64,000 nucleotides of DNA from Streptomyces sp. ISL-87. GTDB taxonomy: Bacteria > Actinomycetota > Actinomycetes > Streptomycetales > Streptomycetaceae. Positions 28,901 to 37,900 of the stretch are shown here, in pieces. The notes under the pieces are model-generated. The model made no database searches. It was given only the letters and a program-made list of their open reading frames with translations, and was not told where the DNA came from. The stretch is from positions 43,526-107,525 of the forward strand of contig NZ_JAGGOY010000097.1 in the NCBI RefSeq assembly GCF_018614095.1, given 5' to 3'. The translations under genes were made by a program, and so were the position numbers. Numbering within the stretch: position 1 is the stretch's first letter; every line of letters starts with the position of its first letter.

Positions 28901-31900
28901 GAGGGACCGTCCCGGCCGCCGCGGCGCCCTCGCCCCCTGCTCCTGCTCCTGCACCGGCAGAGCCGTCCGCCGCGTCCGCCGCGTCCGTCGCCACGGGTCA
29001 CGCGGCGGCGGTACCCGCGACCGGGCCGGCGCACCGCGCGGAGGGCACCGGATCCGCGCCGCGCGGCGTGGAGATTGCCGTCATCGGAATGGGCGGGCGT
29101 TATCCGCAGGCACCCGACCTGCGGACGTTCTGGCGGAACCTCTCCGAGGGCCGGGACTGCGTTACCGAGGTCCCCCGGGATCGCTGGGACGCCGGTGCCT
29201 ACTATGACGCGGACCGATCCCGGCCGGGTACGACGAACTCCAAGTGGGGCGGCTTCCTCGACGACGTCGACCGGTTCGACCCGCTGTTCTTCAACATGTC
29301 GCCGCGCGAGGCCGAGTTCACCGACCCGCAGGAGCGCCTGTTCCTGGAGTGCGTCTACGAGACGCTCCAGGACGCCGGATACACGCGCCAGGACCTGACG
29401 GCGCCCTTCCCGAACGGAGCCGGAGGCAACGTCGGCGTGTTCGTGGGCTCCATGTACGACGAATACCAGCTCTACGGCGCGACCGAGCAGGCGCTGGCCG
29501 ACGGGCGGGTGGTTCCGGGCAACGCCGCGAACATCGCCAACCGCGTCTCCTACTTCTGCGACTGGCAGGGGCCGAGCCTCACGGTCAAGACGATGTGCTC
29601 CTCGTCCCTGACGGCTCTGCACCTCGCCTGCCAGAGCCTGCAGACGGGTGACTGCGAGGTCGCCATCGCCGGTGGTGTCAACCTGTCCCTGCACCCCGCG
29701 AAGTACCTCCTGCTGGGACAGGCCGGCTTCGCGTCCAGCACGGGCCGCTGCGAGAGCTTCGGCCAGGGCGGCGACGGCTATGTGCCCGCCGAGGGGGTGG
29801 GGGCGGTCATGCTCAAGCCGCTGGACCGGGCCATCGCCGACAACGACCGCATCCACGGAGTCATCAGGGCGACAGCGGTGAACCACGGTGGCCGCACGAA
29901 CGGCTACACCGTCCCCAACCCGAACGCCCAGGCCGACGTGGTCGCCCGCGCCCTGGACAGGGCGGGGGTCGACGCGCGCACCATCAGCTACGTCGAGGCG
30001 CACGGTACGGGCACCTCGCTCGGGGACCCGATCGAGATCGCCGGCCTCGCCAAGGCGTTCGCCCGCCACACCGACGACCGCCAGTTCTGCGCGATCGGAT
30101 CGGTCAAGAGCAACATCGGACACGCCGAGAGCGCCGCCGGCATCTCGGCCTTCACCAAGGTGCTGCTGCAGCTCGCCCACGGCCGTCTGGTGCCCTCGCT
30201 CCACTCGGAGACGCTGAACCCGCACATCGACTTCGGCGACACGCCCTTCCGGGTGCAGCGGGAGCCGGCGGAGTGGCGGCGGCCGGTGATCGACACACCC
30301 GACGGACCTCGGGAGTACCCGCGTCTCGCCGGCATCTCCTCGTTCGGGGCCGGCGGGTCCAACGCCCACGTCATCGTGGGCGAGTACGTACCGGCCGGGC
30401 CCGTGGTGGCCGACGATCCGGCGCAGTGGCCGCTGGGGTCGGTCATCGTGCTCTCGGCGAGAACCGAGGAGCAACTGGGCGAGCAGGCCCGGCGCCTGCT
30501 GGACTGGGTGCGCGAGGAGCGGATCGAGGATGCCGACGTGCCCGCTGTCGCGGCCACTCTCCAGGTGGCCCGGGAGCACATGGTCGAGCGGCTGGCGTTC
30601 CTGGCCGGCTCGGCGGCCGAGCTGACGGCCCGGCTGGGCGACTACGTCGAGGGCAAGGACGACGCCGGGGCGTACCGGGGGCGCGGAAAGCGCTCCCAGG
30701 GCGTCGTCTCCGCCCTGGCCGAGGACGAGGACATGGAACGCACCATCGCGGCCTGGGTGGACAAGGGGAAGTTCGGCAAGCTGCTGGAACTGTGGACCAA
30801 CGGGCTGGACCTGCCGTGGCGCAGCTACTACCCGAACGCGCTGCCGCGCCGGCTCTCACTGCCGACCTACCCGTTCGCCCGCAAGCGGTTCTGGGCGGGC
30901 GACGGTCCCCGGTCCGGTGCCGGGACGGCCGGCCCCGGCATGGTCAGGGCAGCCGAACCGGCCGAGCCGGTGGTGCGCGCGGCCGCGGCGGTTCAGGAGG
31001 CGCCGGCCGCTGCCCCGGCACCCGGCACCCGGATCGTCGCGAAGCCCCGCGGCATCGGTCTGACCGCCCTGGACGCCGGTTTCGGGCACAGCGTCGGTGC
31101 GGCGCCCGCGCGACCCGCTGCGCCGGGCTCCGTCCCGGTGCCGGACGGGCCGGCCGACGCGGCCGCGGCGACCGGTACGGAAAGCGTCCCGCGCCCCGCC
31201 CCGGCGGTCCCGCCCGGCCCGACGCCCGGACGGCTCGTCCCTCCGACGCCCGCCGTCCCTCCGACGCCCGCCGTCCCGGACCAGGCGCCCGCCGTCCCGG
31301 ACGAGGGGAGTCTCGTCCGCGAGGTGGCGGCGAGCCTCGCCGAAGCCCTGTACCTGCTTGAGGAAGAGATCGACCCCGACACGAAGTTCACCGACCTCGG
31401 CCTGGACTCCATCGTCGGCGTCGAGTGGATGAATGCCGTCAACAAGCGCTACGGACTCGATCTGACGGTGACCCGGCTCTACGACCACCCCACCGTCGTG
31501 GAGCTGTCGGCCTACATCCTCCGGGAGCTGGCCAAAGGAGGCGCCCCCAAAGGGCGTCCCTTTCGTAAAGTGACCGAGCCCGAGCCGGTCGGATTCGTCG
31601 AGCCCGAGCCGGTCGGGGTTGTCGAGCCCGAGCCGGTCGGGGTCGTCCAGCCCGAGCCCGAGCCCGAGCCCGTGGCAGAGCCCGTGGCAGAGCGCGCGGC
31701 GCGGGCCGAGCCCGTCGCCGTGCCGCCGGCGGCGGATGCCCGCCCGGCCGGCGCGATCGCCGTGGTGGGCATGTCCGGCAGGTACCCGGGGTCCGCGACC
31801 CTGGACGAGTACTGGGACAACCTGGCGCACGGCCGCGACTGCGTGGGCGAGGTCCCCGATTCCCGGTGGAGCATCGCCGATCACTACGACCCGCGTCCCC

Positions 31901-34900
31901 ACCAGGAGGGCAAGGTCACCTGCAAGTGGATGGGGCGCCTCGACGACATCGAGGTCTTCGACCCGCTGTTCTTCAACATTCCGCCCGCGGAGGCGGAGGC
32001 GATGGATCCGCAGCAGCGGCTGTTCCTTCAGGAGGCGTACCACGCGTTCGAGGACGCGGGCTACGATCCCCGCTCGCTGAGCGGTCGCAAGTGCGGTGTC
32101 TATCTCGGGATCATGGGCAGCGAGTACGGCATGCTCATGCAGCGGCAGGGCAGTGAGACGAGTGCGGCGGCCACGAGCGGCAGCAATGCCATCACCGCCG
32201 CACGCATCGCCTACTTCCTCAATCTCAAGGGCCCCGCCATCGCCCTGGACACGGCCTGTTCGTCCTCTCTGGTGGCCACCCATCTGGCGACGCAGGCCCT
32301 GCGCAGCGGTGAGATCGACATGGCGCTGGTCGGTGGCGTCACCCTCTACCTGAGCCTGGATGCGTACCTCAGCATGTCCAGCGCAGGCATGCTGTCCCCG
32401 GACGGGCGCTGCAAGGCCTTCGACAACAGCGCGAACGGGTTCGTGCCCGGCGAGGGCGTGGGTGCGCTCGTCCTCAAGCGTCTCGACGACGCCGTTCGCG
32501 ACCGTGACCACATCCACGGCGTGGTCATCGGATCGGGCATCAACCAGGACGGCAGGACCAACGGCATCACCGCGCCGAGCGGCGCGAGCCAGATGGAGCT
32601 GGAGCGCGACGTCTACGACCGGTACGGCATCGACCCGGCCGGCATCGGCTACGCCGAGTTGCACGGTACGGGAACCAAGCTGGGCGATCCGATCGAGCTG
32701 GAAGCCCTGGCGACGGTCTACCGGGAACACACGGACAAGACCGGGTACTGCGCCATCGGCTCGGTGAAGAGCAACCTCGGCCACACCTCGGCCGCCGCCG
32801 GCATCGCCTCGATCCAGAAGGTGCTGCTGTGCATGCGCAATGAGCAACTGGTCCCGACGCTGCACTTCGACCGGCCCAACGAGCACTTCGACTTCGACGG
32901 CTCCCCGTTCCGTGTGAACACCGAGCTCTCGCCGTGGAAGGCCGAACCGGGCTCCGCGCGACGCGCGGCCGTCAGCGGCTTCGGCTTCAGCGGTACCAAC
33001 GCCCACCTGGTCGTGGAGGAGCATCCGCAGGATGCCGCGGAGCGGCCGGTCGGGGACCCGCAGGTCTTCGTGCTGTCGGCCAGGAGCGAGGAACAGCTGA
33101 GGACGGCGGCCACCCGCCTCGTCGAGCACCTGCGCGCCCACCCGTCCCTGGCCCTGGCGGACGTCGCCCACACGCTGCAGCAGGGCAGGGAAGCCATGAC
33201 ACGGCGGCTGGCCGTCGTGGCCGCCACGCTGGGAGAGTTGCTGGAGAAGCTGACCCGGTACGCCGAGGACGGCGCGGCGGACGGCATCCTCACCGGCCTG
33301 GCCGGCAAGGACCGGGCTGGCCGGACCGAGCTGGTGCCACAGGCCGGTCCGGACGGCACGGTGTCGGTGACGGAGGCCGAGCGGCTGGCCGCGGCGTGGA
33401 CCGGCGGAACGCCCGTCGACTGGACGCGACTGTCCGAGGTGACCCTGCCCGGCCGGGTCCCGCTGCCCACGTACCCCTTCGCGCGGGGGCGCTACTGGTT
33501 CGACGACGCCCCGGCGTCCCGGCGGCCCGGGGCGGTCCTCCCGTCACCGGACCCCGTCGCCGCCGAGGTGGAGCACGCACCGGCCGCGCCCGGCGGCGAG
33601 GTACCGGACGGTACGAACGTCCTGTTGGCACCCGTCTGGGACGCGGTCCCCCAGCCCGTGCCGCAGGACGTCCCCCTCCCGTCCGGCCGGGTCGTCGTGA
33701 TCGGCGGCACCGTGGAGCAGCGGGAGCGGATCCGTGTCGTCCATCCACGTGCCGAACACCTGACCCTGGGCCCCGGGGACACGACCGAGACCATCGCCGA
33801 GAAGCTCGACGCCACCGGCGAAGCCCTCGGGCACCTGGTCTGGCTGGCTCCCCGGGAGACGGTCGTCGGCGCCGCGCACGACGCCGACGCCGCGGACGAC
33901 GCGCTGGTGGACGCGCAGGAGGCCGGTCTGTACGCCTGTTTCCGCACGCTGAAGGCGCTGCTGACGCTGGGGTACGGCCGCCGCCCGCTCGACGTCACGG
34001 TCGTGACCGAGCGGACTCTGCGGGTCCGGCGCACGGACGTCGTCGACCCCGCCCACGCCGGACTGCACGGACTGCTCGGCTCGGTGGCGAAGGAGTACCC
34101 GGGCTGGACGGTGCGCCTCGCCGACCTCGACCCGGACCGCGACTGGCCGGTGGCGCAGGTGTTCGCGCTGCCCCGCGAGGAGAGCGGCAGCGTCTGGGGG
34201 TACCGCCGTTCCCGTTGGTACCGCCAGACCCTCGTGCCCGTGCGGGACACCGCCGCGGAACGCACCCACCGGGCGCCGTACCGGCAGGGCGGCGTCTACG
34301 TCGTGGTCGGCGGCGCGGGAGGCATCGGCGAGGCATGGACCGAGCACATGATCCGCACCTTCGGGGCGCAGGTCGTGTGGATCGGCCGGAGGGAGGAGGA
34401 CGAGTCAATCCGGGCGAAGCTGAGCCGTCTGGGCGAGCTCGGTCCCCGACCGCGCTACGTGCGGGCCGATGCCACCGACCGGGCGGCGCTGGAGAGGGCG
34501 TACGAGGACATCAAGTGGACCCATCCGGTCGTCCACGGTGTGATCCACTCGGCGATCGTGCTGCTCGACCAGAGCCTGGAGCGCATGGACGAACAGCGCT
34601 TCCGCGCCGCGGTCACGGCCAAGGTCGACGTGAGCGTCCGACTCGCCCAGGTCTTCCGGGGCGAGCCCCTGGACTTCCTCCTCTTCTTCTCCTCGATGAA
34701 CTCCTTCCTGAAGGCTTCGGGGCAGTGCAACTACGTGGCGGGATCGGTGTTCGAGGACGCCTACGCCCACCGCCTCGCCGACGGGCTGGACCTTCCCGTC
34801 AAGATCATGAACTGGGGCTACTGGGGCACCGTCGGCGTCGTCGCCGCACCGGAGTACCGGGAGCGCATGCACCGGGCCGGTGCCGGCTCGATCGAGCCCG

Positions 34901-34986
34901 CAGACGGCATGGCGGCTCTCGACGTCCTCCTTTCAGGCACGTTCGACCAACTCGGGCTGATCAAGGCCCACGGGGGTAATTCCTGA
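25894..34986 (+). CDS. Trans-AT PKS protein D: (KS flank)-DH-KR-ACP / KS-ACP(beta) / KS-KR
   Basis: 3030 residues. ATG 25894 lies inside the end of gene C (8-base overlap) and is preceded by GGAGGAG with 7 bases spacing, which decides the start. Residues 8-166 are the flanking domain normally attached to the C-terminus of a KS (ends LPTYPFAKERYW), so the KS of protein C and its flank are on different polypeptides. Then: DH 180-465 (His 209, DAALQ); KR 470-860 (VTGNVGQADY, B-type); ACP Ser 956; KS 1060-1502 (Cys 1235, VKTMCSSS); ACP Ser 1839 with Trp 1845 (GLDSIVGVEW), the second beta-branching site, again without reductive domains; KS 1955-2382 (Cys 2122); KR 2575-3020 with Tyr 2947 but Ser 2951 where the catalytic Asn is expected (NYVAGSVF). 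The methyltransferase and ACP of this last module are in protein E. Confidence 0.95.
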   Translation: MRETTEHARSSAVVIVLSAVSEGQLDTRVRDLLTFVEEQPQLDLVDLAFSLQAGRAALDCRLAFTADSLDAVARGLRTHLGQDGTVEVFRGRAPGAPEWEEQSEEDRDLVRSLVSARAWRRVAEDWVGGRAVDWAGLYAPRRPFRIPLPTYPFAKERYWVATSPPAPAGSVPPPAAAVLHPLLHRDTSEPGGRRYRSTFTGQEPVLRDHLVHGVRTLPGAAYLEMALAAAADSRGRTVADSVGVALADVVWIRPLRIDDRPRDLHVVLQPDSPDAVRFQMSVAGEDAGTAVLCTGSVVPCEAAPASVDLARLRDACGERRWEATELYSAFRSAGMGYGDSFHAIEHLLLGESQVLARLVLPEAARVDAEGCLLPPGLMDAALQTCAGMMAGEPDAGRTAFVPFGVERVEVLAAPGEALWVWGRRGARDTVGGSTRTFDLDLCDDAGRVRVRVRGLSVRALHPEATAEAAVAHADGQVFASPRWQQKPLPDAAVPAIGGRAVVFAENGALVDGATAGPGCEVVTLNARAATLDGRYTEYALQVFERMRQLLRDGTQTQYVLQILLTDRPESAVLTGLGALLRTAALENPRITGQVVVVAAETPVAVRLDLLARERRNPVDATVRLRGDRREVLTWAEECPAESPGSPWRSGGVYLITGGMGGLGRIFAEEIARQVKDARLVLVGRSPETEQSRRILERLRASGAEVSYEPVDVADRAAVRALVDGIRRTAGTVHGVVHSAGVVADDFILRKSAREFREVLAPKVSGLVSLDEATEDLDLDFFVTFSSGAAVTGNVGQADYAAANAFMDAFAEHRQGLVADGRRSGRTLSINWPLWAEGGMGADAGTRTVLRDRFGISPLERDAGIGAFGRCLHTNHHQVLVAAGHTDRIRKALTMQQAGEHTAPVNTGTPVAPAAVRDDGLGEWTVAYITALLSEVLKVPARRIEAGSRLERYGIDSIQALNLTARLEVSFGNLPKTLFFEHQTIKALSRYFIEVHQDRLRELRGTVPAAAAPSPPAPAPAPAEPSAASAASVATGHAAAVPATGPAHRAEGTGSAPRGVEIAVIGMGGRYPQAPDLRTFWRNLSEGRDCVTEVPRDRWDAGAYYDADRSRPGTTNSKWGGFLDDVDRFDPLFFNMSPREAEFTDPQERLFLECVYETLQDAGYTRQDLTAPFPNGAGGNVGVFVGSMYDEYQLYGATEQALADGRVVPGNAANIANRVSYFCDWQGPSLTVKTMCSSSLTALHLACQSLQTGDCEVAIAGGVNLSLHPAKYLLLGQAGFASSTGRCESFGQGGDGYVPAEGVGAVMLKPLDRAIADNDRIHGVIRATAVNHGGRTNGYTVPNPNAQADVVARALDRAGVDARTISYVEAHGTGTSLGDPIEIAGLAKAFARHTDDRQFCAIGSVKSNIGHAESAAGISAFTKVLLQLAHGRLVPSLHSETLNPHIDFGDTPFRVQREPAEWRRPVIDTPDGPREYPRLAGISSFGAGGSNAHVIVGEYVPAGPVVADDPAQWPLGSVIVLSARTEEQLGEQARRLLDWVREERIEDADVPAVAATLQVAREHMVERLAFLAGSAAELTARLGDYVEGKDDAGAYRGRGKRSQGVVSALAEDEDMERTIAAWVDKGKFGKLLELWTNGLDLPWRSYYPNALPRRLSLPTYPFARKRFWAGDGPRSGAGTAGPGMVRAAEPAEPVVRAAAAVQEAPAAAPAPGTRIVAKPRGIGLTALDAGFGHSVGAAPARPAAPGSVPVPDGPADAAAATGTESVPRPAPAVPPGPTPGRLVPPTPAVPPTPAVPDQAPAVPDEGSLVREVAASLAEALYLLEEEIDPDTKFTDLGLDSIVGVEWMNAVNKRYGLDLTVTRLYDHPTVVELSAYILRELAKGGAPKGRPFRKVTEPEPVGFVEPEPVGVVEPEPVGVVQPEPEPEPVAEPVAERAARAEPVAVPPAADARPAGAIAVVGMSGRYPGSATLDEYWDNLAHGRDCVGEVPDSRWSIADHYDPRPHQEGKVTCKWMGRLDDIEVFDPLFFNIPPAEAEAMDPQQRLFLQEAYHAFEDAGYDPRSLSGRKCGVYLGIMGSEYGMLMQRQGSETSAAATSGSNAITAARIAYFLNLKGPAIALDTACSSSLVATHLATQALRSGEIDMALVGGVTLYLSLDAYLSMSSAGMLSPDGRCKAFDNSANGFVPGEGVGALVLKRLDDAVRDRDHIHGVVIGSGINQDGRTNGITAPSGASQMELERDVYDRYGIDPAGIGYAELHGTGTKLGDPIELEALATVYREHTDKTGYCAIGSVKSNLGHTSAAAGIASIQKVLLCMRNEQLVPTLHFDRPNEHFDFDGSPFRVNTELSPWKAEPGSARRAAVSGFGFSGTNAHLVVEEHPQDAAERPVGDPQVFVLSARSEEQLRTAATRLVEHLRAHPSLALADVAHTLQQGREAMTRRLAVVAATLGELLEKLTRYAEDGAADGILTGLAGKDRAGRTELVPQAGPDGTVSVTEAERLAAAWTGGTPVDWTRLSEVTLPGRVPLPTYPFARGRYWFDDAPASRRPGAVLPSPDPVAAEVEHAPAAPGGEVPDGTNVLLAPVWDAVPQPVPQDVPLPSGRVVVIGGTVEQRERIRVVHPRAEHLTLGPGDTTETIAEKLDATGEALGHLVWLAPRETVVGAAHDADAADDALVDAQEAGLYACFRTLKALLTLGYGRRPLDVTVVTERTLRVRRTDVVDPAHAGLHGLLGSVAKEYPGWTVRLADLDPDRDWPVAQVFALPREESGSVWGYRRSRWYRQTLVPVRDTAAERTHRAPYRQGGVYVVVGGAGGIGEAWTEHMIRTFGAQVVWIGRREEDESIRAKLSRLGELGPRPRYVRADATDRAALERAYEDIKWTHPVVHGVIHSAIVLLDQSLERMDEQRFRAAVTAKVDVSVRLAQVFRGEPLDFLLFFSSMNSFLKASGQCNYVAGSVFEDAYAHRLADGLDLPVKIMNWGYWGTVGVVAAPEYRERMHRAGAGSIEPADGMAALDVLLSGTFDQLGLIKAHGGNS
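31245..31310 (+). repeat. Pro-rich linker repeat before beta-branching ACP (protein D)
   Basis: A repeated unit encoding PPTPAV, then PAVPD, forms a proline-rich linker just upstream of the second beta-branching ACP. Confidence 0.75.
31305..31530 (+). other. Beta-branching ACP domain of protein D
   Basis: The motif GLDSIVGVEW has its Ser codon at 31408 and Trp codon at 31426, six residues apart, matching the beta-branch flag in protein C. It follows a KS with no KR, DH or MT. The KS domains after both flagged ACPs resemble each other (NLKGPAIALDTACSSS in each), which suggests both receive beta-branched chains. Confidence 0.85.
31576..31692 (+). repeat. Glu-Pro linker repeat after beta-branching ACP (protein D)
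   Basis: A unit of about 24 bases encoding EPEPVGVV is repeated three times and then decays into gagccc repeats. It sits between the second beta-branching ACP and the next KS, the same position as the EP linker in protein C, although the DNA repeats differ. Confidence 0.85.
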
Positions 34987-34987
34987 C

Positions 34988-37900
34988 ATGCTGAACGACA
35001 TTCGGCGCGAAGCCATCACGATGGTGCCCGAAGGCACGCGGGTTCCCCTGCGCCACCTGTGCCGGGAGCAGGCCGGTACGACGGGCCCGGCACCGGGCGC
35101 GTCGCCCGGTGCCGCCGCCGACGTGGACGAGGACCTGCTGAGCCGCCTGCTGTTCCTCCAGCTCAAGAGCGCGGGGCAGTTGTCCGGCGAGGCTCCGGCC
35201 CCGCTCCCCGGCGGCGGACTGCGGCGCTGGCTGGACGAATCCGTGCGCCGGCTGCGCGCCGGCGGGTTCCTGAGCGGCTCCCCCTCGCGGCCGGTCCCGG
35301 CGGTGACGGTGGACAGCTCCGCCACGTGGTCACAATGGGAGCAGTACGGCGCCGGCGCGCAGGGGGACGCCGCCCAGCGCGCGCGGTTCACGCTGCTCGA
35401 CGCCACGCTGCGGGCGCTGTCGGGCATCCTGCGCGGCGAGGTGCTCGCCACCGACGTGATGTTCCCCGACTCGTCGATGGAGCTGGTCGAGCGGATCTAC
35501 CGGGACAACCCCCTCTCCGACTGCTTCAACGGGATCCTGGCGGACGCCGTGGCCGCCGTGGTGCGGGAGATCGTCCGCGCCGACCCGGCCGCCCGCATCC
35601 GCATCCTGGAGATCGGCGCCGGCACCGGGGGCGGGAGCGTCACCGTCCTTGAGCGGCTGGAGCCCTTCGCGGCGCACGTCGAGACGTACTCCTACACGGA
35701 TCTGTCGAAGTCCTTCCTGATGTACGCGGAGGCGGAGTACGGGCCGCGGCACCCCTATCTGGACTACCGGCTGTTCGACGTCGAGGAACCGCTGGCGGCG
35801 CAGGGCATCGCCCCCGGCTCCTACGACCTCGTCCTGGCCACCAACGTGCTGCACGCCACGAAGGACATCCGCCGGACACTGCGCAACGCCAAGGGCGCGC
35901 TCAAGCGGCACGGTGTCCTGCTCGCCAACGAGCTCTCCACCCACTCGCTCTTCACCCACCTGACGTTCGGCCTCCTCGACGGCTGGTGGCTCTACGAGGA
36001 CGACGAGCTGCGCATGCCGGGCGGCCCCGGCCTCTCCCCGGACACCTGGGAGGAGGTGCTCGACGACGAGGGATTCGGCTCCGTGTCCTTCCCGGCGCGG
36101 CGGCTTCACGAGCTGGGGTACCAGGTGATCGCCGCGGCAAGCGACGGCCTCGTCCGGCAGGAGGAGCAGGAGGCTGCGGCCCCGACGGGGGAGACGGTCG
36201 GCGAGGGCCTCGTCCGGCCCGGGGTCCAGGAGGCCGCCGCCTCCGGCGATGCGCCGGAACAGCGGGTCAGGGAGACGATCTTCGAGCAGCTGAGACTGTC
36301 GTTGAAGATCGACCGGTCACAGATCGCCGCGGATGACGCCTTCATGGACTACGGCGTCGATTCGATCATCGGCGTGCGGCTGATCCAGGAGATCAACCGT
36401 GCGCTCGGCACCGACCTCGCCACGACCGACCTCTTCGACCACGGTTCCGTCAGCCGGCTGGCGCGGCACATCGTCGACCACGCTCTCCCAGCCGCACCGG
36501 CCGCACCGGCCGTACCGCTGCCGACCGGGCAGCGGGTCGCGCCCGAGGAGCTCGCACCGCCTTCGGCCGCGTCCCGCCGCGCCGCCCGGCCGGACGCGGG
36601 GCGGACCGCCGCGGGCGGCCCGTCCAGGGAGCCCATCGCCGTCGTCGGTATGAGCGGCAGGTTCGCCGGCTCGGCCGGCGTCGAGCAGCTCTGGGAGCAC
36701 CTCGCACAGGGTCACGACCTCACCGGGCCCGTCTTGCGGTGGGACCTGTCGGGCTACCGCCCGGCCGATGCGCAGAGCTGCGAACGCGGCAGCTTCATCG
36801 ACGGGATCGATCGCTTCGACCCGGCCTTCTTCAACATCTCGGGCGTCGAGGCCACCTACATGGATCCGCAGCAGCGCCTCTTCCTCGAGGAGTCGTGGAA
36901 GGCGCTCGAAGACGCCGGCTACGCGGGCTCCGGAACCCGGGGGCGGCGCGTCGGCGTGTACGTCGGCTGCCAGGAGAGCGGGTACGCGCAGCTGTTCGGC
37001 GCCGAGGCGCCCCCACAGTCAATGTGGGGCAACGCGCTGTCGGCGATGCCGGCGCGCATCTCGTACCATCTCGACCTTCAGGGCCCGGCGATCGCGGTCG
37101 ACACGGCCTGCTCCAGTTCGCTCGTCGCCCTCCACCTCGCCTGCCAGGGGCTGTGGGGCGGTGAAACCGAGATGGCCCTGGCGGGCGGCGTCTCCCTGCA
37201 GTGCACGCCGCAGTTCTACGTGCTGGCGGGCCGCGCCGGCATGCTCTCCCCGAGCGGCCGCTGCCACACCTTCGACGACCGGGCCGACGGCTTCGTGCCC
37301 GGCGAGGGCGTCGGAGTCCTCGTCCTCAAGCGGCTCAGTGACGCGCTCGCCGACGGCGACCACATCCGTGGCGTCATCAGCGGCTCCGGGATCAACCAGG
37401 ACGGCGCGTCGAACGGGATCACCGCGCCGAGCGCCGCGTCCCAAGAACGGCTGGAGACCTCGGTCTACGACACCTTCGGGATCCGCCCCGACGACATCCA
37501 GATGATGGAGGCGCACGGCACGGGCACCGAGCTCGGCGACCCGATCGAGTACCGGGCGCTGCAGCGGGCCTTCCGCCGCTACACCGACCGGAGGGACTAC
37601 TGCGCGCTGGGCTCCGTCAAGTCCAACCTCGGCCACACCATCACCGCGGCCGGCGTCGCCGGAGCCATCAAGGTCCTGCTCTCGCTGGAGCACCGCACCA
37701 TCCCGCCCTCGATCAACTTCGAGCGGGCGAACGCGCACATCGACATGTCCGACACCCCGTTCTACGTGAACACGGTGAACCGGCCCTGGGCTGCCGGCAA
37801 CGACGGCACACGACGTGCCGCGGTCAGCTCCTTCGGGGTCAGCGGGACCAACGCCCACATCGTGTTCGAGGAGGCCCCGGCCGCGGCCCGTCCCTCCACC

